Shown: positions 1 through 12,804, numbered from the stretch's first letter. The stretch is 64,000 bases of DNA from Epiperipatus broadwayi (GCA_028023455.1 JAQFVV010000458.1:62001-126000), one strand, 5' to 3'. Made by a program: numbers and translations. The notes: generated by a model not told the origin, from the letters alone.

Positions 1-583
1 TAGATGATGAGGGAATAGAGTGTAGCTATAAAAAAAGAATTAGAGAGGATCTTAAATAGAGATGTAATGGATATAGAAAAGATGTTAGATGTGAAGGACT
101 TAGTGATAGAAAATATGAAAGCATTTAGTAATGAGAATATTAGGTTCACAAAAAATGAACTGAATGAGGCAGGGAAGAGATTTAGATGGATGGGCAGCAG
201 AGATGGTAATGAATTTAGGGCATATAGCAAAAGTAAAGTTATTATCATGTTTTAATAGGATGGCATAGAAGAGTTTTTCCAGATAGTTGGAGTAATACAA
301 GAGTAAGATTATTATTTAAAGGAAGCGGTAACATCAGTTTTATATAAAGTTTTCTCATATATGGTGGCTAGAAGAGTTGTAAAATGGATAGAAGAGAATA
401 ATGTAGTGGGGGAAATGCAAGGAGGTTTTAGGTCAGATAGGATATAAGAGATAGTTTATTTATAGTTACACAACTTATGGATATGAATAGGAATTCAGGT
501 AGATCATTATATATGAGTTTTATAGATATAGAGAGGCATATGATAGAGTAAATAGAAATAGATTATGGGTAAGTTTAGCAAAT

Positions 584-1081
584 TTGGGAATGGATGAAGC
601 TTTAGTAAATATTATTAACAAATTATATGAAAATAATTACTATACTTATCAGTTAGGGGATATAGAATCAGTTAAAGTTAAAAATGGGGTGGGACTAAGG
701 CAAGGATGCCCTATGTCACCTATTTTGTTTTTGTTGTATTTGAGTGAAATGGAGAAAGCAATAGAAAGACTAGGAAGAGGGATAGAGATACTTTTAATAG
801 GTGGCAAGGGAGTATATACTTTGTCGGGTCTTTTTTTTGCGGATGATATCTTTTTGTGTGCAGAAAGAAGAGAAGATATGGAAATCATGTTGAGGACATG
901 TGCAAGGGTGGGTAAAAAGATGGGGATTAAATTTAGTGAAGAATTTTTATTGGGGGATATAAAATTAAGTGTGGTGGATAGATATAGGTATTTGGGAATC
1001 ATCCTAAGTAATCAGGAAAATTGCTTGGATGAATGGGAGAAAAAATTGGTAAATGAAGAAAGAAAAGAAACGGTTTGGTAA
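584..1081 (+). pseudogene. LINE reverse transcriptase fragment (fingers/palm)
   Basis: This 165-codon open fragment carries diagnostic RT motifs. GLRQGCPMSPILF lies near residues 37-49, the template-binding block typical of non-LTR RTs. The catalytic FADDI box lies near residues 84-89. Just upstream, in another frame (about 540-560), the bases still read as the YDRV block that follows the first catalytic Asp region, so a frameshift or stop separates the two. A further piece at 329-449 in a different frame carries the VLYKVF, WIEE and GGFR blocks of the fingers. The domain is interrupted in several places and cannot be functional. The fragment ends in a stop at 1081 before the thumb is complete. 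Confidence 0.85.
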
Positions 1082-1332
1082 AAAAACTAACAGTGTTTTC
1101 ATATAATAAATATGATGTAGCTAGAATTGTATGTAAGGAAGTTGCAGGGTTAACATATGGTAATGAGGCAGTATTAGTAAAAGGGTTTTAGATTATTTAG
1201 AGAAAGTACAAAGGGAAGTAGAAAGACATGCATTAGATGGAGAGGTGTGGACAGCAAAGGAGACAATTGAAGGAGAAATGAGATATGAGAGATGCAAAAA
1301 GTAAAATGAAAATGTTTGGTAGGTTGTAGTTT

Positions 1333-1995
1333 ATGGATAGTAAAAGAATAGCCAAAATAGTGTTTAATTGGGTTATGAGTAAAGGGCAGGTAACAAGATG
1401 GGTGAGAAAGGTAATGCGGTATACAAAAGATTTGGATAAAGAATTTATATCAGTATACTTGTATAAAAGGTGGGATGATTGTGTTAATAGGATTGTTGAG
1501 TGTTATAGTGGTAAGGAATGGGATAAAAGAATAGATGCATTAATAAAAAATAGGGAGTTGGAGAGATGGAGAACTAGTATAGAGGGTAAGAAGAGTTTAA
1601 ATATATATAGAAGTAAACGGAACATTGGGTGCGAGTTAATTTATGATAATAGTAAATAAAGTAGTTTATTGTTTAAGGCTCGAACGGGATCTTTAGCAAC
1701 AAAAGAATATACATGTAAATGGAAAAATATGGGTGATTTAATGTGCAAATTGTGTGAGGAAGGTATAGAAAATATTAGGCATCTGTTGATTGAATGTAAA
1801 TGCTTGAAAGCAGAAAGGGTACATATAATGAAGTTATGGGAGAATAAATATGAACAAAGTGATTATACAGAAAATGGATTATTGGTTTTTATGCTGGGTT
1901 TGGGAAAAGATAAGGGAGATTTAGATATAAAGGCCATAGAGTTGACAAAGATTATGTTGTGGAAATGGGATGGAGCAGATTATGGGAAAGCTTAG
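1333..1995 (+). pseudogene. LINE C-terminal region with CCHC finger (two frames)
   Basis: Two adjacent open stretches (1333-1659 and 1669-1995) lie in the same frame, separated by a TAA at 1657-1659 and a short spacer. The first is a basic, helix-rich region. The second carries a CX2C-x-H-x4-C cluster (CKLCEEGIENIRHLLIEC), the C-terminal nucleic-acid-binding finger of many LINE ORF2 proteins. The sequence between the pieces still reads through if the stop is ignored, which indicates point decay, not rearrangement. The same region occurs in the truncated copy at 16.0-16.7 kb, where the finger His is replaced by Leu. The protein would have acted in target-primed reverse transcription; here it is dead. 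Confidence 0.75.
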
Positions 1996-2107
1996 GGTAG
2001 AGAATGGAAGGGGAAGGTAAAGTAGCTAACAGGTTTTTTTGGACATAGTTGCTGAGAGATTCCTGACTCCGTTTAAGGAGAAGTCACAGTACATCACATC
2101 ACATCAT

Positions 2108-5100
2108 ATTTTATTTCATATTTTACAAAATAGGAGTATTTTAAATCACAGTCCCCATTACAGGTAATTTTTAAATAAGTTTAAAAAATAACTATGCACA
2201 TTTCTACAAATAATGATTCCTAAATTAATTGAAAAATTGATTATTAGAGTTATATAGCAAAGTGTTACATAATAAAACATAAAAAAAGAGGTGACTGGTC
2301 AATAAACAAATGAATAAATACTGATAATAATTCAACAATGCTATCGTTTGATTTTTGATTTTCTTTTTTTTTTTTAAATGTAAATATTTTAAAAATTATT
2401 TAATTTTAACATAGTTTAAACAATGAAGATAGATCCAAATACTAATAAAATACTTTACATATATATAAACAATCAAAAAATGAATAAATATGATATTATT
2501 TAGGGGGGGGGGGATACAAGGAGTTTTTAAAAGGCTCCTATTTTCCTTTTATATTCTAGCATGAAGAGAACAATAATGGTTTAATAAGACAATAAGTATA
2601 TGAAATATATTTGAATATATGTAGCAAGTTAACAATTTTTTAATTTTATTTTGATTGTGGATTAGTGAACTTTTGAATTAAACAAAAATTAAAATATAAT
2701 TAAGTCCTAATTAGATATTAATTATTTACAAATAAATAAAGTCTTACACAACCATACGCCAAGTTCTATAATCAAGATATCATAGCATTAAAAAAAAGAT
2801 GATGGCAAGATAAATTTTAAACAAATTCAGAGAGACTATAGATAAATATGTTGAAATAGCTATTCATTTTAAAAATAAAAAAGATGAATGAGACAAAAAT
2901 GACAGTGAATGTTTATTTATCTTGAGTTACAAATCACATGCAAATGACATTGTGGAGAGATTCTATATAATTTTAATAAACACATTAATATATATAATGT
3001 TGGAAAATGAAAAGTTCAATCTATGTTCTTCAAGCTTTCTGCTGAGTGTTATGCATATTAAATCCCTTTCCTAAAGACAGACTGAAGTAACTCGATAAGA
3101 GAATGTCATGACCAAATTTTATTTGGTCATGACAATAGTAATTTGCTATTTTTATTATCCCTTAACATAATTTATTCTTGTATCTCAAAATTAAAGCTAT
3201 ATCATAAAATTATGAAACACTTTATATCATTAAGATGTGATAATAAATTTTAATACTTAATCAGATAGATGAAGAACACAAACCCATATAAAAGATTCAC
3301 TTGTCTTTACTAAATTAAATATTAATCTTGGGGTGAAAAGTTTGGATAATAAAAACTTCTAATTGTAAGATCTAAAAATAAATCTCTCTTAGAAATACAA
3401 AGATGAGAACCTTACAGAATAATGAAACAAATAGATTCAAACAAAATTCATTCAGAGAGAATGAAAGGCCATTTTCTTTCATTTTATTAGATTGACAAAG
3501 TTAACACAATTCAAGTTTAGAATATTGATGGAATCAAAAGTAAAACAAGACAATGAAAAATAAGTTGACTTCAAACTAATAAAAATCTGCAAATAGGTTT
3601 TCATTTTTTACTGGAAGTAAAAAAACAAACAAACCAATAAATAAGCCCATACTGACAGATCAGTAATCACTTATTATTAGCTATTTATCATCTAGAAATT
3701 ATTTTACACTGTATTAAAGATATTATTTAATGGATGCCAATATATGTAAAAATTCAATTAAATACAGTAACTCCTAAGTTAATAGAAGAATGGGAGCAGA
3801 ATCACTGCCATTAAGTAAAATAGAACTTTTCCTTCACTAAGAAATGTATATAGCAACAAATCTGTAAATGACTTTTATTATATAATATGAACCAAAAATT
3901 ATTTTAATATATAGTGTTTTAATAGTGTAATTAAATATTTATAAATAAAATTAAAAGGAAATTAAAAAAAAATTAGAATTGTTTTTCTCTCTCTTTTTAA
4001 GAAAAAAAAAATTGCTTCACAGACCTGATGGTTTTAAAATTCTGTCCCTCCTACTAATAAAGAAACTTAACAACTGTTCTGGATAATGATTTGGCTTTAA
4101 TGAACATTATCACTGGTTTGACCTTCAATTCATACCATTTAAGTTTTTCTAGTTCTCTAAATAGAATTTCCTAATTATTTTAACACTCATAAAGTAGTTT
4201 TTAATTTCTTTTAGAAACTTATTTTTACGGTTCATAATAATTCTGTTTGATAAGTTAATCCTAGTTTACAGCCCATGTCAATAAAAGATATACTTCTGTC
4301 AAAACGCTTTAATCTTTTCTATATTATTTTTTTTTTCTTTTTAAACTCTTCTTTTTAAAAAAAAATTTTTTTTTACTGAACTAAACTTCACGTACATATA
4401 AAAGATATCCAACAATGTTTTGATTATTTTCTATAAACTTTGTCAAGGCATAATTCATTTGAAATATAAAACAAAAATATATAAATTTAAAAATAGCAAA
4501 AATATATACTGTACATATAAAAATACACCAACGAAAAAATTAATTTCACTTTTTTTTTAAAAAAAAAAATAAACAAATTATTAATATCAAAGTAACCCTC
4601 TATTCAATTTACTAGCATAGTATTTGTAAGCATTCTTTGTACTCAACAAAACATGGTTTAAGTATTAAAATGACATTATAGCACATGTGCATAGGATGCA
4701 ATTCCCTTCTGATTACAAATAATATTAACGTGGTTTATGTAGTAATATGCATGAAGAGTAATAAAATTAAAGAAAAGTTTAAGAGAAATAACACAAAACA
4801 GATTATTTATGATTAGTAAACAAATTTATGAAGATTGGATCTGTGCATGATAAAACAACTGGATATCAGATTGTTTCATTCCCACAAAAGAATTAGATAT
4901 ATTCAAAAAATATCAAAGATCAGTAATTATCAATTCAGAAAACATCCAACAGTTTAGTAATTCTACAAACAATGCTTTATGAAATTTTACATTATGATTT
5001 TAAAAAAAAAAACATATATCAAGTCTTGCATAAGTTATGAGAATTAGATAGAGGTATATTTACAAATGAAATGGTTCATAAAATACTTGGATGTAAGTTC

Positions 5101-7168
5101 TGAAATGTAACTGAATGCTTAGAGATCTGCAGAAACATTGATGGTTTCCCATATAGAAATTGATATCTAAATTAGCCCATATAATGTGTTTTATTTTATA
5201 TATTTTCATATCTAAAGTTGTTTTAAAATTTTTTAGAACCTTGCAAAGTTTAGAAGTAGTTTCTAATGTTAATAGGAAAAATAAAATATTTTTATTTCTT
5301 CTTGTTATGTTTATTTCCAATTTATTTTGATAAATATTTCTAATATTATTTTAATAAAACTTTTTAACTAACAATATTTGTGGGGATTCTACCTCAATAA
5401 ATGTTTATACTATTCTGGGCTAGGCTAAACAAACAAATAAAAGCTATTAATAATCTTCAAGGGTATTTAAATAGTAAAAGAAGTTACATTTAAAACTAAT
5501 AATACACTATTAGCAAGAACAGTACAGTTAACACATAAAAACTTATTTTTTAGTAAGACTTAAAAATAACTCACTTTATCTTAACATCATTTATTATTAA
5601 AGTTATCAATAATTTTAAAAAAAGCATTATTTGCATAAAGAATGAGTTATTAATTCTTTCATCAGTATTCATTTTAGACACGCTGATATTTCATATTCAG
5701 CATATATCAAATTCTTAATATGCTCTCACCGACTTTTTAAAATGTGACAGAAATGCCAGCCGTAAATTTCAACAATCCTTGCTCCATTGGCTATATTATT
5801 TAAGTAGTCAACATCAAATGTATATATGAATTAAAATATGAAACAAATCAATTATGAAAAATATTATGCCACCTAATTCTTTTTGTTTTGTTTATTTCTC
5901 ATGTTCACTAAGAGATATGATGAAATTCTTTCATACATAAATATTGACATAACAGTAAAGTTATTTCAGCATTGTTCTCTAATATGAAAGTTAATAATAA
6001 TTTCCAGCTTTGAATATAGTTGCACAATTTTCTTCATGGAAAATAACTACAAGGCATTCTTTTTCGAAAAAGTCCTGCTGTGCAGTGACAGATTTTCACA
6101 CATGCTCTGGATCTCATATGTGCTGAAGCACCCAAAATGATAATTTCATTTCAAAGCTTAAATTACACGATGGCAAAGCTGATCATTAGTTCAATCACCA
6201 TAAGAATTTTATCCACATTATATGATGCTCACGAGACACGGGGAACAAAAAAAATGCTAAAACATATAATTTCATGGAAAATATTGTCATGATTTGAAAT
6301 TTATTTTTTTGAATGATGAGATCAGACAATTTTGGGAAAAAATATCTTTATTATTTATTAGCAATGCAAATAGAAGGAATTCTTGTCCATAAGTAAATAG
6401 ATTAAAAATTATTTAAATAATCTACCTATGATGTTGGGTGAAAATGACATTACTTAGTAATTGGATTATAAAAATGTCATGAAGTTAATACACTAAAATA
6501 CAGAAATGCATCCTTATAATGATAATTATTTTAAAATATATTTTGGGTTATTAATTAAGCTGAGAATTACTGAAAATCTATAAATTTTAATAAATCAAAT
6601 ATATTCTCTTTATATAAATAAAAAGTTTTAATAAAATTTCTTTTTACATATTTCAAAATGTTAGTCATACAAAATCTCAAATATGTCTCAGGTATTTCAA
6701 ATACGTAATTTCTTACTGCTGATACATTTACATTAAATAAAAACTATTAACAAGAAAATGCAATCTTAAAAGTTATATTAGAGTAGCCAATTCATTGGAC
6801 ATTTACATTTTGAAAGTAACACTACTATTAAATTAATATATCAAATCAACAGCTATTAATTACATATCTTTTTTGACTATACAACAATACTTCTCTTTTT
6901 CATACAATCACTATTTTGAAGAACTAGTTATAGAAGTCTCAATCTTACTCTACTTTTTTAACTGTACTTATTGGGGATATTGTTAGTTTTAAAAGCACCC
7001 CCAATAACTTGGTATTTCACAATTTTTAACTGCTATAACACAGTTCCATATCTGATAAATACTTTCATTAATATTGTGTGATTTTGTAGACGTGTATGAA
7101 AAAACACTTTTAAAAATATATATCAAACAGTTGAATCATGAAGATATATTATTGTTAATCTGAATATG
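2108..7168. other. AT-rich non-coding stretch
   Basis: I see no gene, RNA gene or recognisable transposon here. The sequence has many A and T runs. Local features are an 11-G run at 2503-2513 and a 13-bp-arm palindrome at 3104-3134. A stretch of somewhat higher G+C lies at about 6040-6250 and may be an old repeat I cannot assign. The minus-strand frame at 5060-5320 (86 codons) has no motif and looks random. Confidence 0.7.
3104..3134. repeat. Perfect short palindrome (13-bp arms)
   Basis: The arms TGTCATGACCAAA and TTTGGTCATGACA are exact inverted copies separated by 5 bases (TTTTA). No other copy was noticed in the window. It is a potential hairpin of unknown function. Confidence 0.85.
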
Positions 7169-7490
7169 AAAATTAAATAATTTTTAATATCCCGCACAAT
7201 TATATCAATTGTTATGATGCATAAAATTATGTGCAAAAAATATATATTTTTTATGAATTGTGTCTGTGCTACAATATAAATACACAATTTGTAATAATGT
7301 ACTTTGGTTGCAAATATTGTTCGTATTTCAAAATTAAATAATTTTTAATATCCCGCACAATTATATCAATTGTTATGATGCATAAAATTATGTGCAAAAA
7401 ATATATATTTTTTATGAATTGTGTCTGTGCTACAATATAAATACACAATTTGTAATAATGTACTTTGGTTGCAAATATTGTTCGTATTTC
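7169..7490. repeat. Exact 161-bp tandem duplication (two units)
   Basis: Units 7169-7329 and 7330-7490 appear identical base for base. Each contains the phrase ATCCCGCACAATTATATCAA. Nothing similar was seen elsewhere in the window. The lack of any mismatch in such AT-rich neutral DNA implies a very recent duplication or an assembly artefact. The reading frame at 7269-7553 on the minus strand exists only because the duplication is open and is not a gene. Confidence 0.92.
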
Positions 7491-7842
7491 ATTACATATA
7501 TATATTGATACTAATATAGATACAAGTTTCAATGGTGTTACCAAAAGAAACAACTACCTTTGGATTCATAAAGAAATCAAACTATTAAAAAATTATATTC
7601 ATACTGATATTTATATTTATAAGTCTTTTAAATATTGTAATATTTATATAATATAGTTTTTTATTAATAATTTATAAATGTTTTTTGTTAAAGCATTTGC
7701 AGAACTTTTCAAAAAAATATTTAAATGTATAGAATGTTTCAAAATGATAGACCCGAATTAAAAGCAGTGTATTTCACAATGACAACATTACAATTACATA
7801 AAAATTTACAAATAGTTTATTAAATTATAAAGTTTTACTATT
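7491..7842. other. AT-rich spacer, nothing recognised
   Basis: I see only A/T-rich sequence between the tandem duplication and the transposase relic. The left terminal repeat of that transposon might lie here, but I could not identify it. Confidence 0.5.
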
Positions 7843-8640
7843 TTATACATGATCTATGTAAATTCCATCTACAGTGTAGATAATGCTGAGAAGATAATAA
7901 AATTCATCCAAAATTGGTTGCCAAAAGCGGCACAAAACATAGTCATTGACATATCCCAACAAGAAAAAGCCATAGGATGTAATATCTGGAGATATTGGGG
8001 CCAAGAGTATAGCAACGAGTCTTGGAATACTGTGTAACCCATCCAACATAGAGACAGTGTTAAAAAAAAACATCGAATTTGAAAATACCAATGTGGCAGT
8101 GCCAACTCTTGTTGAAAAACGAAGTCATTGCAATCATTAAATTGTGAAATGTTTGTCCTATAACAGTGTTTTCCTTTGCAAAAACAGCCATAAGCTTATT
8201 TTTTGAGAAATGACAGGAAATTATTATAATTCGGTAATCCACATATGTGCACATTGTACAATTAACTTTATTACCATTTAGATTAAATGTTGCTTGATCA
8301 TTAAAAATCAAATGCAGTAAGATGTCATATTCTATGTTCAGTTATCATTGCAACTCTAAATTCTGTATGCTTTATTTTATTATCTGTACAAAGATTCTGC
8401 ATTAGTTGCAAAACTGATATAGACTTAGGATTAAGTATTACCTTAACATATAATAAAAAATCATATGAGAGATCACAAGTTCTCAGTTGGGATGAATGGA
8501 CTTTCACAGTTTATGCAGAAAACTCTCTTAAATTCTTCCCCACCAAAGTGCATGTTGCCTTGTACTCTTCTTTTTACATAAACAGTCTATTTTCTCACAT
8601 TGTCAATATCAATGATGAATGCTTTTTGCATTGGTGGATC
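7843..8640 (-). pseudogene. Dead mariner/Tc1-superfamily transposase (arthropod DDE family)
   Basis: Three overlapping minus-strand frames (8325-8507, 8060-8311 and 7843-8105) read in order as one transposase broken by frameshifts. The first gives the linker after the helix-turn-helix, including DNKIKHTEFRVAM. The second gives FNDQATFNLNG, the block around the first catalytic Asp, then AENTVIGQTF. The third gives a degraded QQ-x-GA-PH-type block and SPDITSYGFFLLGYV, which matches the SPDLTPxDFFLWG block of this family. The second catalytic Asp appears changed (QQEL in place of QQDG) and the third is Gly in place of Asp, so it is catalytically dead as well as frameshifted. Weak remains of the DNA-binding region may extend to about 8640. 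The family (often annotated DUF4817 or Tc3-like) is widespread in arthropods. Terminal repeats were not found. Confidence 0.78.
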
Positions 8641-9043
8641 AATACCAAAATGCCATTGAAACAAGTGTTCATAACAATTATGGATTCAGACTTACTAAAT
8701 TACAAGATGCAATGCTTTGTGTTGTGAAGTTGTCTCTTGCGAATGAATGAGATTAAAAGCAGGGAGAGATACATTTATGAGTAATCACTTGAAACTACGC
8801 CCTATCCTCTTAAGTAGTAAGAGTTACATTCATTAGGGGTTTGTAGTTATATAAATATAATGATTTCCAATTGGGTTCATCTTTTTGAAATGCCTTTTAT
8901 TATTAAGTATACTCACATATACAAATGTATATTTAAAATACTTCATATAAATAAATAAATATAAATTTCTAAAAATCAAGAATTAATGATTTTTTATTTG
9001 ATACAAATATATATATATATATAGGAGAGATCAAAACACATAA
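8641..9043. other. Non-coding, includes an (AT)n tract
   Basis: The part nearest the transposase may hold more of its decayed N-terminus, but I cannot align it with confidence. An (AT)n tract lies at about 9008-9023. Confidence 0.5.
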
Positions 9044-9152
9044 AACAATTTATTACATTCAAATATCAGCCTTTCAAGCTAATTGTGCACGAGCTTTGCG
9101 AGTGTTAATAATAAATGAATACTTCCCCTCCAATGCAAGATATAGTATTTAT
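9044..9152 (-). repeat. Partial copy of the 60.1-kb tandem repeat unit
   Basis: Read on the minus strand, this segment matches the 3' third of the 342-bp unit at 60.1-60.8 kb. Both share the order: short ATACTATATCTT-type stretch, GTATTCATTTATTATTA, GCTTGAAAGGCTGAT, then TAATAAATTG-like sequence. The match is clear but diverged, so the unit at 60 kb belongs to a dispersed family and did not arise locally. Confidence 0.75.
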
Positions 9153-9265
9153 CTTAACAAAAAATTTCAGAGAGAAAATATTCTTCGTAAGCACAGTAAA
9201 TGATAAATTTAATCATTCTTTTAACTGTTCTTCTCGAACAACATTCTTATATTAAATTACTATTA

Positions 9266-9527
9266 AACATCACATGATCATCATTTCTTATGCTTGCTCA
9301 TAACTTATTAAAACAGGCAAAACTCTCCATACAGTAATGCCACTCAGTGCAAGCAAGAGTAATCAATGGATGCCAGAAGGATTGTGCATAAAATCCCTAT
9401 CTAGTGCCTACTCATCCAATATCCCCAGACTAGTTTCTAGCTTGTGGTTTTCATCAGTGAGGAGCTTTGGATCGCCTTTTTAATAACAGTTATGAGTCAG
9501 CATAAGAAATGGTGATCATGTGATGTT
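9266..9527. mobile_element. 262-bp MITE with about 54-bp terminal inverted repeats and TA target duplication
   Basis: The left terminus AACATCACATGATCATCATT and the right terminus (reverse complement AACATCACATGATCACCATT) pair over about 54 bp, with few mismatches, up to the GTTATTAAAA/GCC region. Both ends are flanked by TA (9264-9265 and 9528-9529), the target duplication of Tc1/mariner-superfamily elements. There is no coding sequence. Internally it holds a block, best read on the minus strand, with CTCACTGATGAA, AACTAGTCTGGGGATA and TGGCATCCATTGATTACTCT. That block recurs at 9683-9945 and 53,383-53,640. This copy lacks the segment found between the TIR and the block in the copy at 53.3 kb. 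Confidence 0.85.
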
Positions 9528-9682
9528 TAGTGGTTTAACACCAATCCTGCCTAATAGGATAGTGATGGCTATGATTTTTAAAGAACCAAAGACACCAAAA
9601 TGTATGGGTACTGAACTAAGTTCAGACCTATATGACTATATAAGCTAATGAGCTTGGGTTGAAAATATTATTGTTTTCAATT

Positions 9683-9945
9683 TTAGACTCATAGTTTTGT
9701 AGTTAAGTAGAGATATAAGGTGGCTGCTTGAGGTTGCATTAGATCTTAAGATTTAGGTGCAGTGCTCTCAGATCCAAAGTTCCTCACTGATGAAAGCGAC
9801 AAGTTAGAAACTAGTCTGGGGATATTAGATGAGTAGGCACTGGATAGGGATTTTATGCACAAGCCTTCTGGCATCCATTGATTATTCTGGCTTGCACTGA
9901 GTGGCACTACTGTATGGAGAGTTTTTGCTTGTGTTTAAATTAGTA
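9683..9945 (+). repeat. Second copy of the 9266 MITE interior, inverted relative to it
   Basis: The segment starts near GACTCATAGTTTTGTAG and runs through CTCACTGATGAAAGC, ACTAGTCTGGGGATATTAG and CTTCTGGCATCCATTGATTA to TATGGAGAGTTTTTGC. Positions 9770-9930 form a long inverted repeat with 9310-9470. It keeps the internal section missing from 9266-9527 but has no recognisable terminal repeats, so it is a truncated copy. Confidence 0.85.
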
Positions 9946-12804
9946 TTTGATTAGTTAATTTACATTAATACAGTTACAGTTTTTACAGTTCATTTTTTGC
10001 CATTATTATTTATTTTAAATTTGGCAAAAACTATTCATTTAATAAAACCTAGGAACCAAGTTTGCCAAATTAACCATATTGCTCCTCTCTATATACTGAA
10101 ATATGTAATTCCCTCTGCAGTTTATCATAAAGATGGATTGATAGACTCAAGAACTAAAGATTCCTGAACTGAAGTTCTCTTTGGAATGTAATATTCACAT
10201 GAACACCTGAGCAACAAATCATGTGATTACTAATGGTACAAATGAATGTGCATTATAAACATTTTTTCATTGTTATTGCTTACCTACTTAAAAATAAATG
10301 TATAAAAATAACAATTTTTATCCTACTTTCTAACAATACGTTACTAATGAAAAAAATATTAATAATCTTTTAATTATTTATTTATTAACAGCTGACTTGT
10401 AAACTAATATGGCCATTCTAATTCCAGAAAACAATATATATATATATATATAAGGGAAAAGTGAGTTTTAACCAATCAGTATACAATATGGTCCTTTGTT
10501 TTCCTGAGAGATTTTAACAATTTGAAACTGACCATTATATTCTACCTTCAGCCATATCCCCCCACAAAATCAATTAATAATGCAACTTCTTAAAATAGAT
10601 TTGAAATAGGATTTATAATATTAAGGTATGCTTTACTATAAAATACTTTTTCCAGGCTGACTGCTATTATTCAACTGAATGAAAATGTGTCTTACAACAG
10701 TAGATTCAGTAATATAACATCTAGCTAAATAAAACTGATATATTTTAAGAAAATTATAGAATATGGATTGGACTAATTTATCTTTGTTTGACTAAGATAG
10801 GTAGAAAAAAAAGAAAGAAAAAATTCAATCACAATTTTAAAGTGTATAGAGGACTGATTTGAAGATTTACCTCAAAAATTTAAATAATTTATTTTATATA
10901 AAAGGTGAAAAAAAAAAAAGCAACAAAGGAAAGTGATAATAATTTATATCATTTATTTATAGTAAAATTAATATTTGCAAAAAAAAATTACCAAAATTGA
11001 GAATAAGAAATAAATTCATTAATTCCCTGTCATAATTGTTCATTTTAATAAAATAAATTTTCCAATGTCATTGCTAAATATTCTTAAACAAGAGGATAAA
11101 ACTACTATAATACAATTTTTTTTTTATACCATATAGAAGAAAAAAAAATTTATTAGAAATGTGGTGTTTTAAGCAATAATTTAAGATTAAGAAAGTTTAA
11201 CTGAGAACTCTAAGGAATAAAGCTTCACTTCACTAACTTATTATTTAAGCACCTTCATATTATTTCCCATATTTTAAAACGTTTGTAGCTAAAAACTATT
11301 ATTTTCATATTTTCTTTAGATTATATATAACTACCAATAAAATTGAAAAAATATTTGAAATCAACATAATGAAACTCAGTAATTTATAATAAAAACATAT
11401 TTGATTAATGTAAATACTTCAAGAACAATCATGTCTGAATACATTAATCTTTATGTGTTTAATTTATACTATTGTTTGATGGAATCATTTTGTTAAGAGA
11501 CCCTCTTGGAAAATGAGGTTTGTTGAAAAAGTCTCCTCATCCATCCAAAAATTATTATGAAGGTGAGGAATTTATATATTTTCAGATGTTCCCAAATACA
11601 AGATAATATAATATTTGATTAAAAAGATTATAAAATGCATCACATAAATGAATACCTGATGTTCAAAAGAAGTTAGAGTGAATTTGAATATCCTGCATTG
11701 GGTAGTAAAAAAAAAAATTAAATTGTCATTCAACTCTTACCATAATATATCTGAACTATGCAATCTTTTATATGCCACTGATTACATACCATCTTATTTT
11801 TATAAAAACTACAGAATGAAAAACCTTATTTGCATAAAGGTATTATTTTTAAATAATAATTAATGATGCTTTAACCAAGTATGTTATTTTTAATATACAA
11901 TGAATATAAAATTAACTCTGAAGTATATATATTCATTTAAATCTTAGCAAAGTGTGCAATGCTTATGGGTTATAAGTTTATAACTTATTTTTGAAACAAC
12001 AAATTCTACTAGGAAGTTGTGATATTGATTATATTATATATATTACTTATAATACTTCATTCATATACACTTTAATGCAAGTAATTTTCTTAAAAATTTT
12101 ATTTTCTTACAGTTTCGACTGTCCAGCAGTCTTCAACAGAGCTCTATCTTCCTTACAGTTTTAACTTTAATTAAAATGATTATATTATCTTGCTATTCTG
12201 TATTAGTTGGTATATACCAAATTTTATTAATAAACACAATTTTTTTTTTGTTGAAAAGATTCTTTTACTATGACAATCACAATATTAACTGATCAATTTA
12301 ACAAGAGTAGAGAAATTGACTGAGGGAAAAACCTTATGCTCTTTTCCATCTCATCATTTGCAGTTCCATTCAATAACTATATATAAAAATAAACATCCCT
12401 TAATAAAAAAAAAAAAAAAGGAATGAATGACCATTAAAATTTTTTTGAATTATTAACAAATGAGCTGGCAATAGGATGGTTATTATGTAAAATAAATGAA
12501 TTTTCAGTAAAATATAAAAATGTTTTTTTACACACATTGGACATCCCAATTTCTATTTGAAAATCAATGAATTTGTTATTGAAGTTTTTTATTATTATTA
12601 TTATCTACTTTAAGTCATATACAAAAAAGCTTCATGACTTATAATGAAATTATTAAAATCAGAGACCATTAAATTTTATGAATATATTTAAGTATTAAGG
12701 GCTAGATTAAACTGTTTTAACAAAGAAGCATGCTATGGCAAATGGCTACTAATGTAATTTATAATCTAGACACCTCATATGTACTTTTAATGTGATCCAT
12801 GGTG
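9946..12804. other. AT-rich non-coding; repeat fragment near 10.13-10.21 kb
   Basis: No gene seen. The piece at about 10,137-10,215 contains GACTCAAGAACTAAAGATTC, also present at about 19,649-19,668, with weaker similarity on both sides, so both are fragments of an unassigned repeat. A (TA)n tract lies at about 10,434-10,451. The small frame at 11,678-11,863 has no motif. Confidence 0.6.

Larger units (their letters stand above)
1..2107 (+). mobile_element. Decayed non-LTR retrotransposon (LINE), copy 1, left end outside window
   Basis: Broken reading frames run in one direction and in LINE order. Reverse transcriptase pieces lie at about 329-449 and 584-1081, and a C-terminal region with a CCHC finger at 1333-1995. 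A short 3' UTR follows and ends in repeated ACATC pentamers at about 2088-2106. No long intact frame survives; stops and frameshifts separate the pieces, and a segment seems lost before 329. A 62-codon frame at 67-255 probably belongs to the same element but has no motif I recognise. The C-terminal region recurs at 16,000-16,676, and the 3' end recurs on the opposite strand at 26.2 kb, so this is a family. The clade is not certain; the finger and flanking residues resemble elements seen in ticks and spiders. Any endonuclease domain would lie outside the window. Confidence 0.85.
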
